Of a stretch of DNA of 15,404 nt, positions 1 to 7,851 are shown piece by piece. The translations under genes were made by a program, and so were the position numbers. Each line of letters begins with the position of its first letter. The first letter of the stretch is position 1. The notes below the pieces were generated by a model, which was not told the origin of the DNA, searched no databases, and was given only the letters and a program-made list of their open reading frames with translations. Source of the stretch: Carex sylvatica (Eukaryota; Streptophyta; Magnoliopsida; Poales; Cyperaceae). Location: the NCBI GenBank assembly GCA_964058845.1, contig CAXKVR010000306.1, forward strand, positions 10,001 through 25,404. The letters run 5' to 3'.

Positions 1-246
1 GGATCGTTAGGATTTTCAGCACTCAAATAGTAAGTTGTGACATTATGAATTTTATAATAAATAAAACATTTACATAAGGGCTTATTTGTGAAATTATCAA
101 AGTTTGGTAATATTAAGAAAATGGAGGGGTATATGTGCAAAATTCCAATTATTAATTAAATTTCCTTTCTTCTTCTTTCATTTTCACCGAAATAATTGAA
201 GAACAAATTTCGTGAGGGTTAGGGTTGGCCGAACCAAAAAGGGAAA

Positions 247-260
247 GAGAGAGAGAGAGA
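247..260 (+). repeat. (GA)7 microsatellite in the LTR leader
   Basis: A pure GA run lies in purine-rich DNA about 210 bp from the LTR start. Such tracts are common in plant 5' leaders, and this one supports the idea that the LTR's transcribed region starts nearby. Confidence 0.8.
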
Positions 261-637
261 AATCGAGCGCGGAAACTGATCGAACTTGTCGGAAAATTGA
301 GATTCGAGCTGAATTGACGATCCTTGATCGATTCTAAAGCTTCAATTTGGTATATCTTTCTCCCTTGCAATTCCTTGAAACCCTAATTCTATTTGTTTGT
401 TATATTTTGGTGAAATTCAAATTTGAATTTGATTTGAAACGTTATAACTCGATAATCGGATTGATTTGCTTGTGGAATTTGAATTGAATTAGGGTTTGGT
501 AATGGTGTTAATTATCGATGATTCTAGCTATGTAGATACCCTTGAATTTGATAATCGTAACAATATATGTTAACCAATCGAACCCCGATCGAAAAGAATC
601 GAAAACTAAACCGACAACCTGAATTTTGTGCAATGTT

Positions 638-796
638 GCGGGCCGTAAGCCAATTGTTGCGGGCCGCAAGCCAGGCGGATCTCCCGAAGTGCTCTCGGGT
701 GTCCAAGCAGGTCATTTGGTTGCGGGCCGCAAGGACCATGACTCCGGGCCGCAAGAGGCCATTACGGGCCGTAATACTTTCCTTCCGGACCGCAAT
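638..796 (+). repeat. 21-bp-period array of a CGGGCCGYAA motif inside the LTR
   Basis: A motif of the form gCGGGCCGYAAg recurs at 638, 659, 722, 744, 764 and 785. Spacings are 21, 63, 22, 20 and 21 bp, so the pattern is a 21-bp period with two degenerate units between 659 and 722. The array is GC-rich in AT-rich surroundings and has several CpG sites. Its function is unknown; it may be an LTR enhancer-type minisatellite. Confidence 0.75.
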
Positions 797-1561
797 AAAG
801 GAGTAAATTGCCCTAATTGATTGGTTTGCTTCATCCTAACCCTAAACCTTGGAACCATGACCTAAACTTAAGTAATTAGGACCCGAATACGAACCCTAAA
901 CCGTGTTTAACCTAATTTAACTCGAGTTAACTTATCAGATATTAATCGAACGCGTTAATCGAATCAATGTATGCAATAGGTGGTAATCATACGAGGCAAA
1001 GGATTTCTGGGTCGTTCGAGACGCCTGAGCCTTAGTCGAGCGCGCTATTACTCAGGTGCGGGGTTTCTGGACTTGTCTGATATTTTATATTCAGAAATTA
1101 AACTGTGTTTCGATTCATATGCATTGCATTGCCCAAATAAAGTGAAACTCGAATTGTTTTATCTGATTGATTTGCATGCTGGTATGGTTATTATTTGTGT
1201 TGATCTGAATGATCTGATTTTGAAATTAAAGTCACCGTGCTTTATATCACCATCGGTTGGTGGATATGGTATTATTGTCATCCACCGTGATGACGTCACC
1301 CAGGGGGTGAATCCGGATTTGTCAAAGTCTATGCATGGACTTTGACGCCCAGTGTTCTAAAGCTTTAGATCGTCTGGCCCTCGGCAGTTCCCAGTACCGG
1401 TTGGGACGAGGGGTAAGTGACTTTGTATTATGATTTTGGTTATGAGTGACTGTGTATCGGAGGCATTACCCAGGGGATAATGTGTTTGGATGGTCAATTG
1501 GATTTATATGGATTTTCCGGATATGAATTGGAACCAGACTTTTAATTAAACAGTTAAGCCT

Positions 1562-1683
1562 GTAACTACAGATGAGTGTCATGAGAAAAGGTTTTACCTG
1601 GCGCAGCCGTCTGTAGGTGTTTGTAACCCTACAGATGAGTGGGAACGAATTGGGGTCCAGTTTGGTGGAACATCTGTAGTTAC
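1562..1683. repeat. 13-bp perfect inverted repeat within the LTR
   Basis: GTAACTACAGATG at 1562-1574 is the exact reverse complement of CATCTGTAGTTAC at 1671-1683, with a spacer of about 96 bp. The motif ACAGATGAGTG also recurs directly at about 1567 and 1630. In RNA it could form a long-range stem. No role is known. Confidence 0.6.
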
Positions 1684-2343
1684 TACCAGATATTCTGAAA
1701 TCGAGTTAAACCAAATATTGTGTGCTTGAATTTCATCTTGGCAATTCCTGAACTGTGATTTCATTTGGATAAATGTTGTCGGGTTTGTGCATTCATGTTT
1801 ATATATGATTATAAACTGATCTGAGCTTTATTTGTGTTTTATTTTTGAATATAATCTGTGATTGCAAGTCCAGGAACGATTTGTGGCAATTTATCGCACT
1901 GAGAATTCAATTCTCACCCCCTCTTTTGGGTTAATTTTTCAGGTTCCGGTTCGGCGAATCCGAGAGAGACACGAGGTCGGTAGGCCTGGTTTCACCGCTG
2001 CTTAGCTTGTCTGGTATTGTGACTAGAGACATGTATATATTTATGTTTTGATTGTATATATATATGTATTCTCTATGTCATTTTGTGATGCGTATCCATC
2101 GAGATACGGGTTTTGTATGATATTACCTGACCAGTTGGGATTTGTGAACTGTTTTTCTTAGTTATTTGTTTGTTTTGTTTGGTTGTGTTTTACTTTCTAT
2201 TATATCGTAATTGCCTTGTAGGCATACGGGCAACCGTATGTCTACGGCAGGAGGCACCTGTCGCGCCTCGTGGGGCCGCGGGGTGTGACATAAGTCGTTG
2301 CACGTAGGTCCTCTATGCTACGCGTAGCACCGTATCCAACTCC

Positions 2344-2390
2344 TATATACATATATATATACATACATACATACATATATATATATATAT
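2344..2390. repeat. (TA)n/(TACA)n microsatellite left of foldback copy 1
   Basis: The segment consists of alternating TA and CATA units. It forms the left border of the first foldback MITE and matches the simple-sequence DNA on that element's other side, suggesting insertion into, or co-mobilisation with, a microsatellite. Confidence 0.9.
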
Positions 2391-2805
2391 AGTACGGCTA
2401 CCATACATTGCAATGCATAGGCACCTCTGTGCATTGGACTATAAATCATGGATTCAAAGTCCAAATGACCGATCCAAACCGTTCATCTTGTTCTCCATAT
2501 TAATATGTGCTTGGAGACCAAATTTTATATTTTTTGGAATTTGTTTACTATTTATTAAGTAACTTTGAAAATCACTGATCCAACGGTGCCTTTTGATTTT
2601 ACTGTAACCGTTGGATCAGCGATTTTCAATGTGGCTTAATAAATAGTAAACAAATTCCAAAAAATGTAAAATTTGGTCTCCAAGCACATATTAATATGGA
2701 GAACAAGATGAACGGTTTGGATCGGTCATTTGTATTTTGAATATGGTGATTTATAGTTCAATGCACAGAGGTGCCTATGCATTGCAATGTATGGTAGATT
2801 TACTC
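2391..2805. mobile_element. Foldback MITE, copy 1 (about 415 bp)
   Basis: Almost the whole element is one long inverted repeat. The left arm begins near CTACCATACATTGCAATGCA and the right arm ends with its complement; the centre is near 2590-2615, where GATCCAACGGT faces ACCGTTGGATC. Each arm is close to 200 bp. There is no open frame, so it is non-autonomous. The family is unassigned: the flanks are (TA)n on both sides, so any TA duplication cannot be told from the microsatellite. A transcript crossing it would fold into a long hairpin. Confidence 0.88.
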
Positions 2806-2856
2806 TATATATATATATATACATACATATATATATATATACACACACATATATAG

Positions 2857-2887
<31 letters not shown>

Positions 2888-2941
2888 TATACACACACAC
2901 ATATATACATATACACACACACATACACATATATATATATA
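2803..2941. repeat. Compound (TA)n/(CA)n microsatellite between foldback copies 1 and 2
   Basis: About 140 bp of mixed TA, CATA and CA repeats separate the two foldback elements. The minus-strand open frame here translates to a low-complexity Tyr/Val/Cys/Ile string from the repeat and is not a gene. Confidence 0.95.
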
Positions 2942-3365
2942 GAGGTTGGCTACTATGCTTATATAAACATATCCCCACATATGCTTATAACTCATTTTTA
3001 TGTTTCTAATGTCCAAATGGTCGATCTGAACCGTTAGATGTGATCTCTATATTGAAATGTGCTTGGAGACCAAATTTTACATTTTTCTGAATTTTTTTAC
3101 TATTTATTAAGCCGCTTTGAAAATCGCTGATCCAACGGTGGCTTAACAAAACAGTAAAATCAGAAGCCACCGTTGGATCAGCGATTTTCAAAGTGGCTTA
3201 ATAAATAGTAAAAAAAATCAGAAAAATGTAAAATTTGATCTCCAAGCACATTTCAATATAGGAATCACATCTAACAGTTCAGATCGACCATTTGAATATT
3301 GAAAACACAAAAATGAGTTATAAGCATATGTGGAGATATGCTTATATAAGCATAGTAGCCTTACT
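2942..3365. mobile_element. Foldback MITE, copy 2 (about 425 bp, diverged outer arms)
   Basis: This is a second near-complete inverted repeat, starting around GGCTACTATGCTTATATAA and ending with its complement. The centre is near 3140-3165, with CCAACGGTGGCTT facing AAGCCACCGTTGG. Inner arms match copies 1 and 3 (TGCTTGGAGACCAAATTTTA, ACTATTTATTAAG, GCTGATCCAACGGT). Outer arms differ from the other copies yet still match each other across the hairpin. It therefore looks like a separate subfamily rather than a tandem duplicate. Confidence 0.87.
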
Positions 3366-3375
3366 ATATATATAT

Positions 3376-3784
3376 AAGGCTACCATACATTGTAATGCAT
3401 ATGCATTTTTATGCATTGCACTACAAATCACCGGATTCATAGTCTACATAACCGATCCAAACCGTTCATCTTGTTCTCCATATTAATATGTGTTTGGAGA
3501 CCAAATTTTTTATTTTTTAGAATTTTTTTACTATTTATTAAGCCACTTTAAAAATCACTGATCCAACGGTAACAGTAAAATCAAAAGACACCGTTGGATC
3601 AGTGATTTTCAAAGTGGCTTAATAAATAGTAAAAAAAATTCTAAAAAAAATAAAATTTGATCTCCAAACACATATTAATATGGAGAACAAGATGAATGAT
3701 TTGAATTAGTAATTTGAACTTTAAATCCGATAATTTATAATTTAATATACAAAAATGCTTATACATTGCAATGTACCAGCCCAT
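3376..3784. mobile_element. Foldback MITE, copy 3 (about 410 bp)
   Basis: The left end, AAGGCTACCATACATTG, and the arm with CCGATCCAAACCGTTCATC match copy 1 closely. The centre lies near 3565-3590, with GATCCAACGGT facing ACCGTTGGATC. The right arm from about 3690 is more decayed than the left. The element is separated from copy 2 only by a short (TA)n tract and is followed by TATATATGTATGTATG. Confidence 0.87.
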
Positions 3785-3816
3785 CTCTCTATATATGTAT
3801 GTATGCATAAGATATC

Positions 3817-3865
3817 GACTACTGACCGATTTTTTTTTTTTTGTTTGAGAAAGACTACTGACCGA
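3817..3865 (-). mobile_element. Tiny retroelement tail relic with 13-bp target duplication
   Basis: The 13-mer GACTACTGACCGA occurs at 3817-3829 and again at 3853-3865, enclosing only 23 bp: thirteen T then GTTTGAGAAA. On the minus strand this reads TTTCTCAAAC followed by poly(A), as expected of a severely 5'-truncated LINE or SINE insertion. The same tail type occurs at 6115-6134. Confidence 0.62.
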
Positions 3866-4370
3866 ATTTTAAAATTATAAATTATTTTATGCAGCGATGC
3901 TGATGGCTGGTGATGTGAGGTCTCTCCAAAGTCAATTGGCTGATATTAATATTATTTAGTTGTCGAAACCAGCTTTCCCTATCCTCCATGCCACCCACTG
4001 GAAGCACACCGAAACCACTCTACTGCCTTACTAAAAGATGCCAGTAGATCCATTCATTATGTCCACTTGCTTACCAGTACATGCTCCAGAGTCGTTCCTT
4101 CAATGTAATATACCTTGTTGTTCTAAACCATTTTTCGTGTAGGTTTTTTAAACAGACCCGGTGCAATAATTATGTTTTGCATTCTAGTATATTGCAAGCT
4201 CATCCAATCACTTTGGATGGTTATACTGATAATTAATGTACTTGTTATTAAGGTGATAATAAATTTTTTTCACAAGTCAAATAACAAGTAAAATATGATT
4301 GAGCAATATGATATTTTCTATAAGAGGATGTATTTAATAACATGCATGCGTGCTCTTAATTTCATTACTT
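3866..4370. other. Non-coding interval, nothing identified
   Basis: No open frame resembles a known protein. The stretch 3895-4110 is richer in G+C than its surroundings and could be an old gene or element fragment, but I recognise nothing in it. A CATGCATG (RY-type) motif stands at 4341-4348, about 690 bp before the receptor start codon. Confidence 0.5.
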
Positions 4371-4519
4371 AACTTTTGAAAATAAATGAGAAAGGGAATG
4401 TAGTATAATTGGCTAGAAAAAACTATTAGAGTTGTTGTATTCAAAAGTTGAGAGTTCAATTTTTCCTCACGACTTCACAGTTTTTGTGAAGATTTTCAAA
4501 AAGAACTTTTGAAAATAAA
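4371..4519 (+). mobile_element. SINE candidate (117 bp) with perfect 16-bp target-site duplication
   Basis: The direct repeat AACTTTTGAAAATAAA occupies 4371-4386 and 4504-4519 and encloses 4387-4503. The insert has an RNA polymerase III A-box-like TAGTATAATTGG at 4401-4412 and a B-box-like AGTTCAATTTT at 4453-4463, as in tRNA-derived plant SINEs; it ends in the A-rich TTTTCAAAAAG. Both boxes are degenerate and the body is short, so it may be truncated or old. It lies about 530 bp upstream of the receptor start codon. An ordinary tRNA gene is excluded because no cloverleaf or CCT/GGT-type acceptor pairing is evident. Confidence 0.6.
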
Positions 4520-5031
4520 CTAGATTTCTCCGATTTATAAATTTTCTATCTAATAAATTAATCTAATTAACCTCTCATACAACTGCAATTGCCTACAAAT
4601 TATGTAATTTGGACAAACTTTTACTACCACAATTTTTGACATCAAATTATTTTCCCAATAAATTTGCTAATAAAACGACACAAAATACAATGCAAAATAC
4701 ATTCTTAACTAATAAACGACACAAAGTACAATATGTTGACTTCCAATAATACATCGATTAATTGTTAAATTAGTCAATTCTTTTTGAGTAATTTAGTTTT
4801 TGTTTCAAAAAAGAAAGTTAACCAAAAATATATTTTAATGAAGATTTTAGTTTGAATCATAAATAGTCTATGCATTTAATGATGGTCCGAATCAACAGTA
4901 CGAATTCCTTTTTTGTTAAATTCCCAGCCGTATGCCCGTATCGTGGTATTTATGAAAACAGGCAAACATCGCACCTCCCCTCAGGATCATTGCCAGCTTG
5001 AAGGATTTATCCAGAGAGAGAGAGAGAGAAG
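4520..5031 (+). promoter_or_regulatory. Upstream region of the ABA receptor gene
   Basis: This is the AT-rich interval before the start codon. W-box cores TTGAC are seen at 4635-4639 and 4736-4740. The best TATA-like string is TATTTATG at 4947-4954, about 80 bp before the ATG, and it is weak. An (AG)8 tract at 5013-5028 ends three bases before the ATG and is probably in the 5' leader, as in many plant genes. I see no G-box or ABRE (ACGTG) core in this interval. Confidence 0.4.
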
Positions 5032-5682
5032 ATGACTAGCTCGTGTTCGCGGCCATCATTGCAACAGCACCACAGGATAGGTGGAGGCCCGGCCAAGAAA
5101 CTAACTTGTTCACCTGGAATGGCGCCAGCCATGCGTTGTACTGGTCATGCAGTGCCATCGGTAGTAGCGCCGCAGCATGAGCACTTTGTAAGACCAAACC
5201 AGTGCTGCTCATCTGTCGTTCAATCCATTGATGCACCAGTAGAGTCGGTCTGGTCAGTCGTGCGCCGCTTTGACCAACCACAAACCTACAAGCACTTCAT
5301 ACGCAGCTGCGATGTCATCGATGGAGATGGTGACGTCGGAACTGTACGGGAGATTCATGTCGTGTCAGGTCTCCCTGCAACTACAAGCCGGGAGCGATTA
5401 GAAATATTAGACGAAGAGCAACACGTTATTAGTTTTAGTGTGGTTGGAGGGGAGCACCGGTTGAAGAATTATAGGTCAGTCACGACACTTCATGCGGTCG
5501 CTCCACCACCAAATGATTTACATTATTCAAGTGAGGAGCAAACAATAGTTGTAGAGTCATATGTGGTTGATGTACCGACGGGTAACACAAGGGACGAGAC
5601 GCACGTTTTTGTCGACACGATCGTGCGGTGCAACCTCCAGTCACTGGCACGCACTGCTGAGGTTCTTGCAAAGGTGTTTTAA
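5032..5682 (+). CDS. Abscisic-acid receptor, PYR/PYL/RCAR family (PYL4/5/6-like)
   Basis: The product is a soluble START/Bet v 1-fold receptor that binds abscisic acid and then inhibits clade A PP2C phosphatases, releasing SnRK2 kinases; members act in cytosol and nucleus. The protein has 216 residues and no intron, as usual for this subfamily. A variable N-terminus (1-56) precedes QCCSSVVQSIDAP, a subfamily-typical entry into the fold. Pocket and switch residues are present: Lys87 in YKHFIRSC (PYR1 Lys59), gate SGLPA at 112-116, Glu121 (Glu94), latch HRL at 142-144, Tyr147 and Ser149 (Tyr120, Ser122), Glu175 in VVESYVVD (Glu141) and Asn201 (Asn167). A longer acidic loop (155-170) replaces the short turn common in relatives. 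The C-terminus stops soon after the last helix (AEVLAKVF), slightly short. The ATG at 5032 is the first in frame after the (AG)8 leader and gives normal family length. The exact paralogue number cannot be set by eye. Confidence 0.96.
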   Translation: MTSSCSRPSLQQHHRIGGGPAKKLTCSPGMAPAMRCTGHAVPSVVAPQHEHFVRPNQCCSSVVQSIDAPVESVWSVVRRFDQPQTYKHFIRSCDVIDGDGDVGTVREIHVVSGLPATTSRERLEILDEEQHVISFSVVGGEHRLKNYRSVTTLHAVAPPPNDLHYSSEEQTIVVESYVVDVPTGNTRDETHVFVDTIVRCNLQSLARTAEVLAKVF

Positions 5683-6110
5683 TTAAGTGAATAGTTGTAC
5701 TTTTATTCCGCTATCATTTTATTCCCATGTTCCTTTTTTTTTTTGGCTTTATGTAAGAACAAACCATTGTGGATAATGCCTAGCTAGGAGCTAGCCCTAG
5801 CTCTTGTTCATACTAATTATCTCCTTTAATGGACAAAACCTTATGAAAGGATTAATTGATTAAACAATATTCTTGATTTATATTATATTTGAAGACGTAG
5901 TGTGCTTTTTGTTGCAAAATGTATATACGAGTTGATCTATTTAAAGGTCTGCCTTTTGTAATGATGGAGTAGGGATTCTGCTGGTGTCGCCGAATGCTTC
6001 CCATGTAAATTTTATAGTAAGTTTTAAAAAATTGGTATAATTTGGGGAAGAGAACTGCAGAAATACGTACCCATGCCAGTTAATTTCTTGCTTGTTGATC
6101 CGGCATATAC
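5683..6110 (+). other. 3' flank of the receptor gene, with a 7-bp-stem hairpin
   Basis: This is the presumed 3' untranslated and intergenic DNA. AGCTAGG (5782-5788) pairs perfectly with CCTAGCT (5796-5802) around a 7-base loop, the clearest secondary structure here. No canonical AATAAA lies close to the stop codon; GATAAT at 5772 is a weak substitute, so the transcript end is unknown. No further gene is seen. Confidence 0.4.
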
Positions 6111-6114
6111 ATTA

Positions 6115-6160
6115 TTTTTTTTGGTTGAGAAAGGTTTTTATTTAATGGAAGGTTGAGAAA
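6115..6160 (-). mobile_element. Poly(A)-tailed retroelement 3' end (minus strand)
   Basis: Eight T (6115-6122) are followed by GGTTGAGAAAGG and TTTTTATTTAATGG; GGTTGAGAAA recurs at 6151-6160. Read on the minus strand this is CCTTTCTCAACC then poly(A), the 3' end of a LINE- or SINE-type insert, and it matches the tail relic at 3830-3852. How far the insert runs to the right (perhaps to about 6240) and its target duplication are not resolved. Confidence 0.4.
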
Positions 6161-6434
6161 TATAAAGAAAATACAACTTGCATGCGATAAAGGGGCTAAG
6201 CACAAAGTATTTTTTAGCTCAGGCAAGAATGCAAGGTATCTGGTCATGATAATATTATAATCTTGGTATTTATCCTAAAAACAATTGTACTTGTATTCAT
6301 CTGCAAGGATCCCATATCTATTTGCAGTTCAAATTTTGTGATTTCCAAGCGTAAAATAGTCCCGCTCTCTCTTGTCCCACAGAAAGTAACATGCATATGT
6401 GCTTCCTGATTTTCCAGCCCATTATAATAATTAA
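6161..6434. other. Non-coding interval before the MULE
   Basis: AT-rich DNA without a supported gene. The first part may belong to the retroelement whose tail is at 6115. The last nine bases, 6426-6434 (AATAATTAA), are the left target duplication of the next element. Confidence 0.4.
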
Positions 6435-6645
6435 GGGCAAAAAAATTTTATGCCACTCCAAAACAAACATAGAAATTAGAACATTGCTACCAAAAGATAA
6501 AATTAGTTATTTGTCACTCTAAAATCATTAAATTTATCAAATTGCCACAATTATACATCTAATCTACATATTTGATTAAAATTATTCTAAAAATAAAATA
6601 TATTTACATACTGACTAAAATACCCCTAAGCCCTCTATCCCAGCA
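6435..6645. repeat. Left terminal inverted repeat of the MULE
   Basis: This arm contains CACAATTATACATCTAATCT (from 6546) and GACTAAAATACCCCTAA, both found reversed in the right arm. It includes about 25 bp, near 6490-6515, missing from the right arm. It meets the captured gene just after ATCCCAGCA. Confidence 0.85.
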
Positions 6646-7489
6646 TTTGCAATACATGTCGACTAGCATGATTTTTGACAACAAAATTAAGTTGTACTCC
6701 TTGAGGAATGGATTGATAATGAACCATCTTAATTGCCTCTCTGGTACCAACATGAGAGACGCATCATGAAAGAAACCTGGAAAGAGTGAATGCATTAGGT
6801 TTTATACACCCCTGCAGCCTTTTCCCATTCTTTGGCCTCCATTAGAGACGATATTATGGCTGTGTAAGAAATTACATCTCTGTGAGGCATTTCATCGAAC
6901 ACCTTTTGTGCAGAACTAGGTTCCCTAAACCTCGAGTAGAATTTATACAAAGCGCTCGAAACAACCAATTCAATGCAGGACCATGTTTCCAAACAAACCC
7001 CCATGAAATTGTGACCCATATTCAAATAGCAGTCTGCTACAAAATTAGTACAACATTGCAAAACAGAGGAGCATGTGATTCATTAGTAATTATACAAGTG
7101 TCAGTCAGAAGTATCCTTTGAAAAACTTGCAATGCAACATTGTATTGCCTGTGTTGGGCATGGGACGATATATATCATAGTAGTCAATGATGTAATATCC
7201 TTCTTAGACATTTCATCGAACAGTTTATGTGCATGGCAAAGGTCCACAGTTTTGGAATAAAGGGACAAGAGAAGCTTGCTGATGTAAAGGTGAGAAGGGG
7301 AAAATCCCAATTTGAGAAACGCAGCATGTGTGTAAGTTCTTTGGATGAGCGACCTAGAGTTTGAATAAGAGATGTGAGTGTTAAATTCGCTCAAGGTACA
7401 AAAGGAGGAGTGAAAGAGAAGATTCCCAGTTTGTGCATGAAACAATGGCGCATGTTTTAATTGCTCAAATGTCTCTGAAACAAAAGAGG
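6646..7489 (-). pseudogene. Captured PPR-protein gene fragment, frameshifted
   Basis: Read on the minus strand, three open pieces (7445-7101, 7061-6795, 6795-6604) follow the order of one PPR protein. Recognisable repeats are YISKLLLSLYSK...AHKLFDEMSKKD, then SSALYKFYSR...AQKVFDEMPHRDVISYTAII, then LVDMYCKC; these are hallmarks of plant PLS-type organelle RNA-binding proteins. The first frame is open back to the right TIR through ETFEQLKHAPLFHAQTGN, so the apparent start near 7445 is only where a permissive start codon falls. An in-frame TGA after KDTSD near 7101, neighbouring stops, a one-base loss near 7080 and shifts near 6795 and 6700 break it. Both ends are cut by the TIRs, so neither the natural start nor the C-terminal part is present. 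It is a fragment that cannot make a full PPR protein. Confidence 0.82.
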
Positions 7490-7675
7490 TACTGGGATGG
7501 AGGGGTTAGGGGTATTTTAGTCCGTATGTAAATTTATTGTATTTTTAGAATAATTTTAATTAAATATGTAGATTAGATGTATAATTGTGATAATTTAAAA
7601 ATTTTAATGACTTTAGAGTTGAGGTGATAATTTTTTAATTTTTATATTTTAAAATGACATAAAAATAATTTTCCC
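7490..7675. repeat. Right terminal inverted repeat of the MULE
   Basis: This is the reverse complement of the left arm, starting TACTGGGATGG and ending TTTTCCC. It is shorter than the left arm by one internal deletion and diverges towards its outer 80 bp, so insertion is not very recent. Confidence 0.85.
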
Positions 7676-7851
7676 ATTAATTAATTATGAACTTGGTACG
7701 TAGCGGTAGGTTTTTTTTGTGCGTGCTTCTATTATCCCTTTAGGAGCTAAACTAGATTAAATATATATGGGCTGTTTTACCTCTTCTACTATTGCACGTG
7801 TTAATTATCATTTTTACTGATTATAAGCCAAGTTAAATACTGAAGCATGTC

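Larger units (their letters stand above)
36..2290 (+). mobile_element. Solo LTR of an LTR retrotransposon, about 2.26 kb
   Basis: The segment starts TGTGACATT and ends GGGTGTGACA, giving the TG...CA ends of an LTR. It is bounded by identical 5-bp direct repeats TAAGT at 31-35 and 2291-2295, the usual integrase duplication. The DNA right of the 3' end shows no tRNA-Met primer-binding site (TGGTATCAGAGC), and no gag-pol is present, so I read it as a solo LTR left by recombination. A TATA-like AT tract near 48-66, a GA-rich leader near 240-262 and an AAACCCTAA-rich stretch fit the regulatory part of a long plant LTR on the plus strand. Size and ends resemble Ty3/gypsy Tekay/Del elements, but that lineage is inferred. 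Open frames inside, such as 980-1345, resemble no known protein. Confidence 0.72.
6435..7675. mobile_element. Pack-MULE-like element carrying a captured PPR gene fragment
   Basis: Long terminal inverted repeats at 6435-6645 and 7490-7675 enclose 844 bp of gene-derived sequence. The outer ends read GGGCAAAA and, reversed, GGGAAAAT. The innermost 100 bp of each arm (6546-6645 and 7490-7589) match at about 93 of 100 positions by eye; the right arm lacks about 25 bp present in the left. Flanking 9-mers AATAATTAA (6426-6434) and ATTAATTAA (7676-7684) match at 8 of 9, the size of a Mutator duplication, though they are AT-simple. There is no transposase, so it is non-autonomous. Roughly 200-bp TIRs, 9-bp duplication and a host gene fragment are the definition of a Pack-MULE. 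Confidence 0.8.

Noticed and set aside
152..370. Minus-strand open frame near the window start
   Set aside because: It runs against the GA-rich leader of the LTR, is low in complexity and lacks family resemblance.
826..904. Telomere-like CCCTAAA motifs
   Set aside because: The motifs are scattered singly and do not form a tandem array, so this is not an interstitial telomere.
980..1345. Plus-strand open frame of 121 codons in the LTR
   Set aside because: It matches no retroelement domain I know and lies inside an LTR, which normally has no coding sequence.
2726..3016. Minus-strand open frame of 96 codons
   Set aside because: It is a translation of (CA)n/(TA)n microsatellite and MITE arms.
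4397..4470. tRNA gene
   Set aside because: Only degenerate A and B boxes are present, with no cloverleaf pairing. The 16-bp TSD fits a SINE better.
5036..5671. Minus-strand open frames across the receptor gene
   Set aside because: They are shadows of the PYL coding region, whose plus-strand frame has full family similarity.
5032..5682. PYL gene as a pseudogene because its C-terminus is short
   Set aside because: The frame is intact, all key pocket and gate residues are kept, and the last helix is essentially complete.
6572..7121. Plus-strand open frames in the MULE
   Set aside because: They are antisense shadows of the PPR fragment or of the TIR.
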